This document shows, piece after piece, positions 54,540-64,000 of a DNA stretch of 64,000 nt. The notes under the pieces were generated by a model, which was not told the origin of the DNA, made no database searches, and saw only the letters and a list, made by a program, of their open reading frames with translations. The translations under genes were made by a program, and so were the position numbers. Every line of letters begins with the position of its first letter. Within the stretch, counting starts at the first letter, position 1. The stretch is taken from contig VXAY01002852.1 in assembly GCA_013399855.1 (NCBI GenBank), positions 685,220-749,219 on the forward strand, given 5' to 3'. The DNA comes from Oxyruncus cristatus. Its lineage: Eukaryota > Chordata > Aves > Passeriformes > Cotingidae.

Positions 54540-54860
54540 GCGGTCTCACGCTTCGCAACTCCTGCGCATTTGTGAGCCCGTGGCAGGACGACGATGCCCG
54601 GTGCAGCTCTCGGGCCGCACAGCTGAGGTGCTGCCCCTCTGCCTGAGCTTCTGGGAGGCTTCAATCCTCACCGCTGCAGTGATGCCCACCTCCCGACGCG
54701 CCTCCCCGGTTTTCTGACGGGCATCCCTGCAGCTCCTGCCGGGCTCAGCGGAGGCTCCGGCTGCTCGGGCCCAGCGCCAGCCCCGAGCTGCCCCGAACCC
54801 CGCGCCCGCTTCCCCGTCCCGCCGCAGCCCAACAAAGGCTGAGGGCGGCCCGCGCCCCCC
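54540..54860 (-). promoter_or_regulatory. SLC25A17: CpG island at the 5' end of SLC25A17
   Basis: CpG-rich sequence begins near 54,540 and runs into the gap at 54,861. It is the expected place for the SLC25A17 promoter. On the minus strand a donor-like site (CTGCAGCG, then GTGAGG) lies near 54,670. The conserved N-terminal residues of PMP34 are not encoded in the visible bases, so exon 1 is probably within the gap. Confidence 0.6.
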
Positions 54861-55095
54861 NNNNNNNNNNNNNNNNNNNNNNNNNNNNNNNNNNNNNNNN
54901 NNNNNNNNNNNNNNNNNNNNNNNNNNNNNNNNNNNNNNNNNNNNNNNNNNNNNNNNNNNNNNNNNNNNNNNNNNNNNNNNNNNNNNNNNNNNNNNNNNNN
55001 NNNNNNNNNNNNNNNNNNNNNNNNNNNNNNNNNNNNNNNNNNNNNNNNNNNNNNNNNNNNNNNNNNNNNNNNNNNNNNNNNNNNNNNNNNNNNNN
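54861..55095. other. Assembly gap (235 N)
   Basis: N run inside the CpG island; likely holds exon 1 of SLC25A17. Single N characters at 55,209 and 55,408 mark further joins just to the right. Confidence 0.99.
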
Positions 55096-55502
55096 TTGTT
55101 GTTCCTTCCTCTGAAACTACAAGTACGCCTTTTCCCTCCACCACCAGCTTCGCTTCGAGAAGAGGCGGGTGGGCGGGGACCTCGTCAATGTCTATCAGTA
55201 TCTGAAGGNCCGGCCTGGGCGGGCGCGGGGGACGAGGAGGGGCCGCTGGGGGTGATCTCCGTGGCTTTTAAGAAAAATACAGAATTAGGGGATCCGGGAA
55301 ATGCATTGTTGTTCCTTCCTCTGAAACTACAAGTACGCCTTTTCCCTCCACCACCAGCTTCGCTTCGAGAAGAGGCGGGGGGGCGGGGGCCTCGTCCATG
55401 TCTATCANAACTACAAGTACGCCTTTTCCCTCCACCACCAGCTTCGCTTCGAGAAGAGGCGGGTGGGCGGGGACCTCGTCAATGTCTATCAGTATCTGAA
55501 GG
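55096..55502 (+). repeat. Roughly 100-bp segment present three times beside gaps
   Basis: The same segment (AACTACAAGTACGCCTTTTC ... CTCGTC-ATGTCTATCA) occurs at 55,096-55,208, 55,306-55,407 and 55,409-55,502. Copies 1 and 3 are almost identical; copy 2 differs in its G-rich part. The joins coincide with single N characters at 55,209 and 55,408, which points to misassembly or collapsed reads and not to true triplication. Between copies 1 and 2 lies GC-rich sequence that may be promoter DNA. Confidence 0.8.
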
Positions 55503-55815
55503 GAGGGTGCCAAGAGGATGGAGCAAGGCTCTTCTCCTTGGTGCCCAGCAATAGGACAAGAGGCAACGAGCAGAAATTCATGCACAGAAAGTTGCTCCTG
55601 AACATGAGGAAAAACTTCTTTACTGTGCAGGTGACCATGCACTGGAATAGGTTGTCCAGAGAGGTCGTGGAGTCTCCTCACTGGAGATATTCAAGAACTG
55701 TCTGGACACAATCCTTTGCAATGTGCTCTGGGATGGCCCTGCTTGAGTAGGGAGATTGTACAGATGACCCACTGTGGTCCCTTCCAACCCTATCCATTCT
55801 ATGATTTCCTTTCCC
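55440..55815 (+). mobile_element. CR1 LINE 3' end
   Basis: The reading frame from about 55,440 (FEKRRVGGDL, YQYLKGG, RTRGNEQK, HWNRLSREVVESP) is the conserved C-terminal end of the CR1 reverse-transcriptase protein, followed by GGTCCCTTCCAACCCTATCCATTCTATGATT. The short frame is a transposon remnant, not a host gene. Its 5' side merges with the triplicated segment. Confidence 0.88.
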
Positions 55816-55989
55816 AAACATTTAACATAAGCATTTAATTACAAAGCAATATTCAACTTCACATTCTGATTCTGCCTTTTTCTAACTACAGCCCCTTTGA
55901 CTTATAAAGGCCAGTATCTTTAAAGTAACACCTTTTCAAGATGATAATTTCTTATTTCTTATTCCATGTGGCCCAGTCGAGCCTGATGC

Positions 55990-56377
55990 ATTTTCAAACA
56001 GGGGTTGTTGAGCCCGGAGAAAAGGAGGCTCCGGGGGGGGACCTCATCACTCTACAACTACCTGAAAAGAGGTTGTAGCAAAGTGGGGGTTGGTCTCTTC
56101 TCCCAAGTAACAAGGTACAGGAGAAGAGGAAACAGCCTCGAGTTGCACTAGGGCAAGTTTATATTGGATATCAGGAAAATTTTTTTCACTGAAAGGGTTG
56201 CCCAGCATTGGAACAGGCTGTCCAGGGAAGTGGTTGAGTCACTACCCCTGGAGGTATTTAAAAGACATGCAGATCAGGCACTTGGGTACATGGTTTAGTG
56301 GTGGATGTAGCAGTGCTGGGTTTGTGGTTGGACTCAATCTTAGAGTCTTTTCCAAACTAAAGAATTCTATGATTGTA
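55990..56377 (+). mobile_element. CR1 LINE 3' fragment
   Basis: Same subfamily as the copy at 21.2-21.8 kb: GGAGAAAAGGAGGCTCCGGGG, CTACCTGAAAAGAGG, GAGGTATTTAAAAGACATGCAG, GGTTTAGTGGTGGATGTAGC, ending TTTCCAAACTAAAGAATTCTATGATT. Confidence 0.93.
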
Positions 56378-57670
56378 TTTTGTTTTCTCCTTTTCCCTGT
56401 CTCTAAGTCCTCACTCCTCCTCCACTATCATGCTGAGAGACTGCTCAGGGCCTGCAGATGAAGCACACCACTACAGACAGACATTTCCTGGCTTGTCACA
56501 CCCTTTGGTGGCTGAGGATGGAATGAAAAGTCCTACCAAAACAGCACTAGACACAGGTAGCAAAGCCAAACAACAGGGGAGCCACGGCTCAGAGCAGTTA
56601 GTCAGGGCACACAGCGACTAGGCTATTAAATACACAGTTTGGGAAAACGTCAATAATCCTATAGCCTTCTTTTAACCTTTTATGTAGAAGAGGTTTCACA
56701 AAGTAGGAAGGATCTGAGGAAATTAAATGAGGTTGGACATGCATAATTCATAAGATCACTTGGGATGATACCCACGTCTGTTCCTATCCTGTTGGGTTTT
56801 TCCCCATTCTCATGCGTTTCTAGATAGCTTCTCTGAAGAAAAAAAATAACTTTGTAACTTGTTCTTCATATTTGCAGTTCTTAGTTCTTCAGGCTCAGCT
56901 CTCCAGCTGCCTCTTGCTTATGCTGAGTGGATTTCCATCCTAACTGTGCACCCAAATAATTCTATACTATTATTATTCTATTTAGCAGTATTTTAAATAC
57001 AACACCATGCGCTGTATATATTGCGAAACAGAGTATTAACAGGTAATGCAGCAACTGCAATACTCCAAAAGCAACTTACCTTATTGTTGGAACATACAGA
57101 CCTAGTGAAGCTGCCCAAGAAATACAAGGGAAACAATATAGATTAAATTAAACAAGATGTGCCAGTGTGTTCTACAGTGGGGAAAAAAAAAAAAAAAATG
57201 GAACCTACCTACAAACCTAACTACATAAAAAATTTCATGAAGACATGCTCTTAGGTCTTCACAGAAACAGCACAAATTCAACAGGTTCCCAGGCAAACAC
57301 ATAACACATGCAAGTGCAGTTTAAGGAAGGACAGAAGGCCCAAGTTACCTGCTTTTCCTCAAATCTGTCAAAATTCTACTAGAAAGCCTGGAAAAAGTGA
57401 ACTAATTAAGCAACTACAAGTACGAACATATTCTCTGTACATGAACTGCATCTTAGTCATTTCTTGTTTGCATCACACTGTAGATTCCCATACAAGGAGG
57501 TAAGCGATCTTGAGAAACTTTATCCTTGGTGGATTTTGACTTTGTTTCTGATTTATGACAAAGAATGAGGACACTGTTGGTGACTCCAGAGGTCATTTTT
57601 CTTCCTCTGCACTGTCTTACCTTAGAAAGAACAGGATGAACTCTGAACTTAAAATAATTCTACCCTACTA
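56378..57670. other. Non-coding DNA between the two minus-strand genes
   Basis: Spacer between the SLC25A17 promoter area and the 3' end of the upstream gene. A donor-like site (ACAATAAG, then GTAAGT) near 57,080 on the minus strand has no matching exon I can support. An A-run lies at about 57,184-57,198. Confidence 0.45.
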
Positions 57671-57676
57671 CTCTCC

Positions 57677-57730
57677 TTTATTCTAACATTAATTAAAAAA
57701 AAAAAAAGATTCAGAAATGCATCCTTTATT
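57677..57730 (-). terminator. Candidate poly(A) signals of the unidentified minus-strand gene
   Basis: Two AATAAA hexamers on the minus strand (57,725-57,730 and 57,677-57,682), about 600 bases downstream of the proposed TGA at 58,331, would end its transcript before the SLC25A17 promoter. Confidence 0.4.
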
Positions 57731-58330
57731 TTTGCTTAGGAATTCAATTCATTAGAGTGCAAGCATGTTAAGGCAGAATTTAATGACTACTTTCCAAAGA
57801 CTTTCTGAATCTGTTGCAAAACTTCACCTCTCAGAGTAGGTGGATAAACTGGATTATACTCCCAGTACCTCATAGATAAAAGCAACCAGAGATTAACAGA
57901 TGAGACTGCATGTGCTGACAATCTGAATTCATTAAATACAGCAACTTGATCACACCAACTTGTCAAGATCATGCCTAAGTTCTAAGACCATGGCAAAACC
58001 AGCCTCTTCCAGAAGGAAGCATTGTAATGACAAACAGATTAAAAAGCCTGTTTTTCCAAATATATGTGTGCACACTTTGCCTGAACAGATTTTGACTGTG
58101 CCTCTAGAATGATGCAGAATTTCCCCTATGCACTTCATCTAGGTCAAGGAACACTGGAGAAGCTGAAATTCTTTTTAAGTTACTTGAATTTGTCATTATT
58201 AATCTCCTGTTAGGGTACTTTCTCAACTGCCTTACAAGACCAAATGTCCCTTAGTCACCTTTAGTTTTACAGAGACTAAGTAACTGTCAAACACAAATTT
58301 TGTTACCTTGATGTTGTTGTTTTTTTCCCC

Positions 58331-58437
58331 TCAAGCACTTGATAAATGTCTAACATCTGATCTAGGTGCAAATTTTTCTGGTCTTCCAGCGTAGCAATTC
58401 ATTCCAGCTCGCAGTTTTTTTTCTTCTGGTTCGGTAA
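58331..58437 (-). CDS. Unidentified gene, proposed last exon with stop
   Basis: 107 bases encoding VTEPEEKKLRAGMN and CYAGRPEKFAPRSDV, ending at TGA (58,333-58,331). A pyrimidine-rich tract precedes the AAAAG acceptor. A later segment at about 57,787-57,862 (YPPTLRGEV, then TAG) could be an alternative 3' exon, but its phase does not fit. Confidence 0.42.
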
Positions 58438-61400
58438 CTTTTCGCGCAAGAGACAAAAGAAAAAATGTAACAGATTACAAAATGGTTTCTGAAAATCTAT
58501 TTTTTTTCTAAAAACTTCTCCTTGTTATAGGATAACACACAAGAAAGTGAGGACACGTCATCCTGTAAAACAGTTGTGTTAATTTTTCCTTATAAAGTCT
58601 TGGCAAAAAGCCGTATTTTAGACTCATTTTTAAAAAATCTGAAATAAGACAGCACAGGTGGCACCTAGTGTTTTGGGTTTTTTTCCAAATAAGAACTAGA
58701 CACCAGTGGCTAAGTGTCAGCATGAATTTTCTCTAATGAAAGGCAGTGCAGTTGGCAGCAGCTCAGACACTTCATTCTCAGTATAGTACCTTGATATTTT
58801 TCCATCTAATTCTGATGATTTCCTAACAACTTGTACCTTCAGCCTATCTTAAAAGGTAATTTTATTGAATATTGCACTGGTTTTTATGTGATTTCAGCTA
58901 TGATATTTTTCTTCCTGAAATGCAAAATACAAATTTAACTCATTTCTGGTAACTCTTACTCACTATGACAATGTTAGAAAACGAAATGTTTCAATAATGG
59001 AATTCAATTTACTATCACCTGCTTTAGACCTCACCTCCTTGTTATTTACTTTACACTTGAGTAATAAGTACCTTGTCTTTCTAAATACCTTTGTTCTATA
59101 CAAATCATGCTTACCGTCCGACTGCTTCAGCTGCTGTACTTCAGGAAGAAATTCCAAGATGAATTGCTAACCCAAATCCTGTAATCCTTCACATTTAGTT
59201 TCTTTACACAGAGTAGCAACTCGTATTCCTTGTAAATTATTCCCTGAAAGAAATGCTTGTACATTGAAAAAACCCTGTGCAACAACATAGATACCAAAAT
59301 TCGTAACCCACTTACTTAAAAAAAAAAGCCGTAATACATTCTGCAAATACATTTATTTATTGACAAGATCTCAAGCTTGTCTGAGGTCATCCATCTAGAA
59401 TATACCTTTCAAAGTGTATGTACATCAGACAGGTACACCAGTAACACTGTTAGAAGGATTACAAGTTAACATCTGAGCTGATTGGTCATCAAGATTTGTA
59501 GCAATTGACCCACAATATGTACAGTGGAAGAAGTCTTGCCAGAGATGGACTTCTGAAGCTAATTAGCAAACCTGTTTAAAAAACTGATTGTGATACTGTA
59601 TAAGTAAGTCCTGCAAAGCCCTTTTACCTGAAGCACTGTCTGTTTCCCAGAATACCTTCGGGACAACCAATATGTATATTTTGGGCTCCCGTACCTTTCC
59701 CCATTAGCTGTGAAACCTTGCCCCTATGGGCGGTGGCTAAGGTGTTCTCAGCTCCCTGATTGGATGTATGCTAATGTCCCAAAACCTATAATACCTGGAC
59801 CCTACAACAAGAAATCCTCTTTCCTGCTTGTCTCCCAGTGTGGTCTCTGTGCTCCTGTCTCGGGGCTCTGGCGGCCATGTGGTTGGGGGAACCAGGGGGA
59901 GCATCTCCCCTCCAGATAAGGACTACAATCCAATTACTGGAGGTACCCAGCACCCACAAAGATTCAGATTTACAGTAAAGTCCTCAGTATTTAAACTCAC
60001 TGGGATCTCAGGACCTCCAGTCAGTAGGGATGAAGGAAGGTTTATCTTACATGAAGTTCCTGTTTATGAAGACCACATCAAATGAATATGACTTACCTGT
60101 GCTCTCATTCACAAGGTGATCCACGACTTGTATCCCAAAGTCACCTGAATTTATCGTTACTCCATAGCACAGGTCCACCAGCCACCCATGGCCTGCTTCA
60201 TTTCTTCGTCACATTAACACTGTTCCTGCTTTCTCTGTATCTGCATTTTCTTATGACACACTACTGACCTCCTATGACTTGTCTTGTACTACTGAACATG
60301 GAGGTGTCTGCATTCAATGGCAGTACAGAACTACTTTTCTATGTTTCTGTCCTTACTCCATCATGTATGAAGCAAGATTGAGGCCCATCTCTGCAGAGCT
60401 CTGAATGAAGTTCATGAGATACCCTTCTCTAGGCATCAGAAGAAAATACTGCTACTGCTTTCTGGTTGAACTACCCTCCAGCTCCAGGACATCAATCTAC
60501 TTCAGTAGCAGTAACTGCCAGTACCAGACTGCCCTGCAAACAAAACAACCCCCTAAACTGTAACCCCAGTTCAACAGCTTGCTTGCTCTACAACCCTGAA
60601 AGCACTGAGGCATTCCTCAGCTTAAATGCACTGTGGGATTGCAAAGGGACTCCCAAACACTTCCAGTAAGGAGCATGCCATGATCCACGGGAAGGTACAT
60701 GCCAAAGCTACCCTGGCTCCAGCTCACTCTGGCTAGGTCCACAACCTCCCATCCCACTGGGTGAAGGACTCTGCTCAGACAGCAGTTGCCACGAGCTCCC
60801 ATAATAACATTATTTGCTTTTCCATCTCTCAGAAGAGGGATGTACAGGCATATGTCAGAGTGTAGTTTGTATGAGCTTTATGGAAAAGCCCTGAAAGTAA
60901 CAAACAAGAAAGATGAAGTGGCATTTAAAGACATTTTAAACTACAGATAGTACTTGCAACAAGCTGTTTCTATAACATGGTTTTACCTTTACATGGCTTT
61001 TTAATACTCATTTATTGACCCATTCTGCGTCTGGCCTTTCACTGCTCTGCCCAGGCTCATCCCACCTGCTTTCATCCAACTTTGAGACAGTCTGGCTCCT
61101 GCCCATCTGATCACTGCCTTCCAACAAAGACAATCCAAACCACTTTGACAAAGAGCATTTATTTGCAGTGCAACACTCAAGCAAGAGAAATTTTCAGAAA
61201 AATTCTGGTAAAGGCACCAAGCTTTGCATTCTCCACCATAATATGCAATAGGGCTCCCCATGAACTACAGCAACCTAGATGTGACAACTGAACTGACACC
61301 TATTTTCCCCTGGGTCAGCAGGTGAATGAGAGAGGACAGCCAAATCACTGGGATTCACACACACAATAACAAGGCTATGACCCTCTGCTCCCAGTCAGCT

Positions 61401-63588
61401 GCAGGTGTATCACTGTACTCCTTGGCAGGCCAGGTCACCTAATCCGTGGCACGAGATCAGCCAAACAGCACAGTACATGACTTGCTTCACAAGGCAGAAA
61501 GGCACACCTGAAGTGGGGTCAGCACTGGCAGCACCCCATCTTAGCTGACATCAATATCCACTTACAGCTTAAGAGTCAAATTGCCAGCGGAGTTGATTAT
61601 TACTATTATTATTACAAGAACCACCCCTACTCTGTGTTGCAACACAACAAATAACCCGAAGGAGCTGCCAGTAAATACTGGAGCAAGCAATGAGAAAAAC
61701 AACTTCCTCATTTAGCTACTTACATCCCCCACTTGGAACTTACCTTCTTTGCTCATCTCCTGTGCAGTTAGCTTTCTGCACCTGCACCTCTGTTCAAATG
61801 AGTTTAGCTGCTTAGATGCCCCATGCCAACTCAGGGAACTGAGATGAGGTCCAGACAGCTTCTCAATTAATTTGCCAGGTAACACTAAAACCAACAAAAG
61901 TTCACACACCAAAGAAATCATGGGATGCATATTCCCAAAGGACAGGAATTCAGCTAAGATGCTAATGTCAACATCAAAATGAGGGAGAATGTTTTTCTTT
62001 AACCAATCAACTCTGAAAAAGGGCAACTGATGTGTAAGCAAGCGGGCAGGACACATATATGACCATTTCTACTATCTAGGGATAACTTCCTACTTTTGAC
62101 TACTAATAGGTAGAGAGATACAAGCAGCCAAGATAGAGTAACAGGAAAATGTAGGGAACAAATCTATATTCAAGATACTCTAATTTGTGCACAACACACA
62201 AGCACCAGCCTGAATGAAGTCAAGTTTCAGTCTATACTGAGGGGAGACCTACTCTGAGTATTGCCTCCTGGGAACAGAAGATCAAGACTATGAACAAAAG
62301 CCAGGCACATAGAAACATGCAATTGTAATTTGAGTTCATCTGGTCATGAAGACAAGCCCTTAGGCATTTACTTCCAATTTAAACCACAAGCTATATATAC
62401 AGTTTAATTAAAGCACTTCCACATTTAATTTAAGCAAGATATACTTTATCAGAAAGTTAAGCAAACCAAAAAGTTGTATTTTTCAAAACCATACTTTATT
62501 TTTAAAGGCTAAGAGAAGTATTCAGAACTATATTTCTTAAGCAAAAAGACTCACATTTCCTTCAGCAGGGTCATTAGTACGAGAAAAAGCATTTGGGGAT
62601 TTACTTTTTTTGCAACCATTGTTGAGTTCCTACACCAAACCAGATTTGTTTCAAAATGGTAACATCAGTTATGGCTTAAGATACAGAATTACAAAGAAGT
62701 AATACAAACGTTGAGACTCAAGTGTTGAACAGGTAACTAGGGTCATTTTTGCTACAGAAAGATGTTTTAGCTAAGACAAACAGAAGCAACAACTTTGTCT
62801 TTATTGGTAGACAAATCCACTGGACATCATCAGCACAGACACTGCTTCAAGGATACCCATACTGTTAAACTGCAAGTGTTAAAGAATGTTCCGTCTGCTC
62901 CAATTACTTCACCTTTTCCTCCATATCCCAAGCCTACAAACCATGGAGGTATGAAACCACAACAGTTTTTTGTTTTGGTTTTTACTTTTGGGGGTTTTTT
63001 TTGTTTTGTTTTAAAGAAGAGAATACAAGAAAAGATGGAAGACTACAGAATGCAGTGAAGAAAGAGTCATCACCTCTAAAGAGACAGCAGGACTTTGACC
63101 AAGACATTTTAATCAGTAAGCATGTAAGGACACAAACTGACTCGGAACCCAGAGCTGCAATTTTGTTGGGAATTCTCCCCTTCACCAATTTATAACTCTG
63201 CATGTACATGTTCTGGATGGCTTGCATTCAGTGGGACAGAGGTAGTGATGGGAACAAGATTCCTTCCCTAAAGTTTCCAAATAGATGCAACCTGGTAAGC
63301 ATGACTCCAAGGAAGGGTGAGTGCGACCAGTGGAGGACCTGCCAACTGGGAAAGGACAAGAGCACAAGCACAGGCAGTGAGCTGCTCTCCCAGACCCAGA
63401 CTGATTAATAAAACATTACGTAAAGGTGCTGGACAAGAATTGAACAAGTAACAAAACTTCTCTGTGGCCTCTGCAATACGTACATCATGCTACGTTGCGC
63501 AAAGGATAGGATCGTACCTTTCCTGCACAGTTGTGGTGATCAAAAATGATACAATATTTGCAGTACTGCCAGAAGTTCCAGTGTGTAA
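58331..63588 (-). CDS. Unidentified multi-exon gene, 3' part (seven proposed exons)
   Basis: I join seven minus-strand segments, each open and bounded by AG and GT, whose phases all fit: 63588-63518, 62629-62555, 62012-61744, 60144-60097, 59707-59628, 59166-59115 and 58437-58331. Together they give about 233 residues ending in TGA. The first half is helical and hydrophobic, resembling repeat-type helical proteins; the last third is polar and charged. I do not recognise the family. Human gene order predicts ST13 here, but none of its features (TPR repeats, Gly-Gly-Met-Pro run, Sti1-like end) is present. Exons at 61.9, 62.6, 60.1 and 59.1 kb are the better supported; those at 63.5, 59.7 and 58.4 kb have weak acceptors. 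Upstream exons would lie beyond the window. Confidence 0.5.
59115..59166 (-). CDS. Unidentified gene, proposed exon
   Basis: 52 bases encoding QFILEFLPEVQQLKQSD, an amphipathic helix. Acceptor GGGTTAG, donor GACG then GTAAGC. The upstream in-frame TAG is spliced out by this acceptor. Confidence 0.5.
59628..59707 (-). CDS. Unidentified gene, proposed exon (weakest)
   Basis: 80 bases encoding NGERYGSPKYTYWLSRRYSG and KQTVLQ. Phases fit on both sides, but the acceptor lacks a pyrimidine tract and the segment borders a possible LTR at 59.7-59.95 kb. It may therefore be an accidental fit. Confidence 0.35.
59680..59940 (+). mobile_element. Possible solo LTR, low confidence
   Basis: About 260 bases with promoter-like order: a GATTGG (inverted CCAAT) at about 59,758, a TATA-like CCTATAATACC at about 59,784, and a GC-rich CTCC/TCTC-rich block near 59,830-59,900, set in AT-rich surroundings. 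This resembles a retroviral LTR, but I could not find clean TG...CA ends or a target duplication. It could also be an unrelated promoter. Confidence 0.25.
60097..60144 (-). CDS. Unidentified gene, proposed short exon
   Basis: 48 bases encoding DFGIQVVDHLVNEST. Donor CACAG then GTAAGTC is strong; acceptor AATTCAG is acceptable. Phase fits the long exon upstream. Confidence 0.5.
61744..62012 (-). CDS. Unidentified gene, proposed long exon
   Basis: 269 bases, open throughout, with an acceptor CCCTTTTTCAG and a strong donor AAAGAAG then GTAAGT. Encodes VDWLKKNILPHFDVDI, the hydrophobic run ISLVCELLLVLVLPGKLIEK, and an Arg/Cys-rich end. This is the best-supported exon of the chain. Confidence 0.6.
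62555..62629 (-). CDS. Unidentified gene, proposed exon
   Basis: 75 bases encoding NSTMVAKKVNPQ and the helix MLFLVLMTLLKE. Donor GGAAAT then GTGAGTC. Starts with one base and ends with two bases of split codons; fits both neighbours. Confidence 0.5.
63518..63588 (-). CDS. Unidentified gene, proposed exon
   Basis: Encodes about 23 residues including ANIVSFLITTTVQE. Donor GGAAAG then GTACGA is fair; the acceptor TAG has a poor pyrimidine tract. Ends with two bases of a codon, matching the next exon. Confidence 0.35.
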
Positions 63589-64000
63589 CTAGCTAGCATG
63601 ATTATACTGATAATAGCTATATAAAGTCAGTCACCCATTTAAAAAAAAAAGGAAAAAAACCCCTGTATTTGCAGACAATTCCTTTATCCAGTTTATTCTT
63701 CAGACTTGTCCCACCTTTGCTATTTGTGACTAGGCCAAGTTTTCTGTCCAAAGGGGATTAAGACAGATTTAAACTGTTCTTTCCTCTTTGCTCAGTGAGA
63801 GCAATTAAAAAAAAAAAAATCCCATTTGAAAAAAAAAATCTCACATGCGGACTCTGAAATATTAAATTTCTCACAGGAGCATTCATTCAGAGAAAACTGT
63901 CTGTAACACTTATAATAAAAGGTCGCAACTCTTGGACAAGAAGGGATGCTTGAAACTAGGTTATCTGAACACAATTTGGGTTTCTATAAACCAATAACTG

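Noticed and set aside
54668..55144. Open frame on the minus strand at the CpG island
   Set aside because: It crosses the 235-base gap, and the visible residues do not match PMP34 or any family I know.
55096..55554. 152-codon plus-strand frame as a host gene
   Set aside because: Built of the triplicated segment and the CR1 reverse-transcriptase tail, and it contains N positions.
57080..57115. Exon ending ACAATAAG before GTAAGT on the minus strand
   Set aside because: Good donor, but no start, acceptor or homology. It does not encode the PMP34 N-terminus.
57787..57972. Minus-strand segment with YPPTLRGEV and a stop as the last exon of the unknown gene
   Set aside because: Looks protein-like, but the acceptor is poor and its phase does not follow the preceding exons, which already reach a stop at 58,331. 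Left as possible 3' untranslated sequence.
56400..64000. ST13 (human neighbour of SLC25A17)
   Set aside because: I looked for its TPR region, Gly-Met-Pro-rich stretch and conserved C-terminus on both strands and saw none.
1..64000. CRISPR arrays, bacterial operons, tRNA or rRNA genes
   Set aside because: No regularly spaced repeats, no ribosome-binding-site gene runs and no tRNA or rRNA signatures seen; the window is vertebrate nuclear DNA.

Overview
This is vertebrate nuclear DNA, almost certainly from a bird. Evidence: at least eight 3'-end fragments of CR1 LINEs, including copies with the typical avian tail (ATTCTATGATT), AT-rich non-coding sequence, CpG-rich islands next to assembly gaps, and a split gene with GT-AG introns. 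There are no bacterial-style genes, operons or CRISPR arrays. The species cannot be named from the sequence.

The anchor is SLC25A17 (peroxisomal carrier PMP34) on the minus strand. Eight consecutive coding exons (exons 2-9) lie between 50,874 and 37,596. All exon phases join correctly and give 289 residues ending at a TGA. The missing first ~18 codons most likely lie in the assembly gap at 54,861-55,095, inside a CpG island.

Left part (1-37 kb). A CpG-rich block broken by a 570-base gap (5,165-5,734) looks like a promoter. By synteny with human 22q13 it could be the 5' end of MRTFA on the minus strand. On the plus strand at about 13.67-14.48 kb is a decayed MCHR1-type (melanin-concentrating hormone receptor 1) gene. 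It keeps recognisable TM1, TM3, TM4, TM6 and TM7 blocks but has lost most of TM2, the DRY motif and the NPxxY motif, and carries stops and frame changes. It sits in the place and orientation expected for MCHR1 beside SLC25A17. The rest of the left part is non-coding DNA with CR1 fragments, short tandem duplications and inverted repeats.

Right part (55-64 kb). The SLC25A17 promoter area is a tangle of CpG-rich sequence, N characters, a segment present three times and CR1 pieces. Beyond it, a chain of minus-strand exon candidates (63,588 down to 58,331) joins in phase into about 230 residues and ends at a TGA, with AATAAA signals about 0.6 kb downstream. I do not recognise this protein. It is not ST13, the human neighbour at this position.

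The main points are the apparent unitary loss of MCHR1 at its ancestral locus, the unassigned gene upstream of SLC25A17, and a probable assembly problem hiding exon 1 of SLC25A17.
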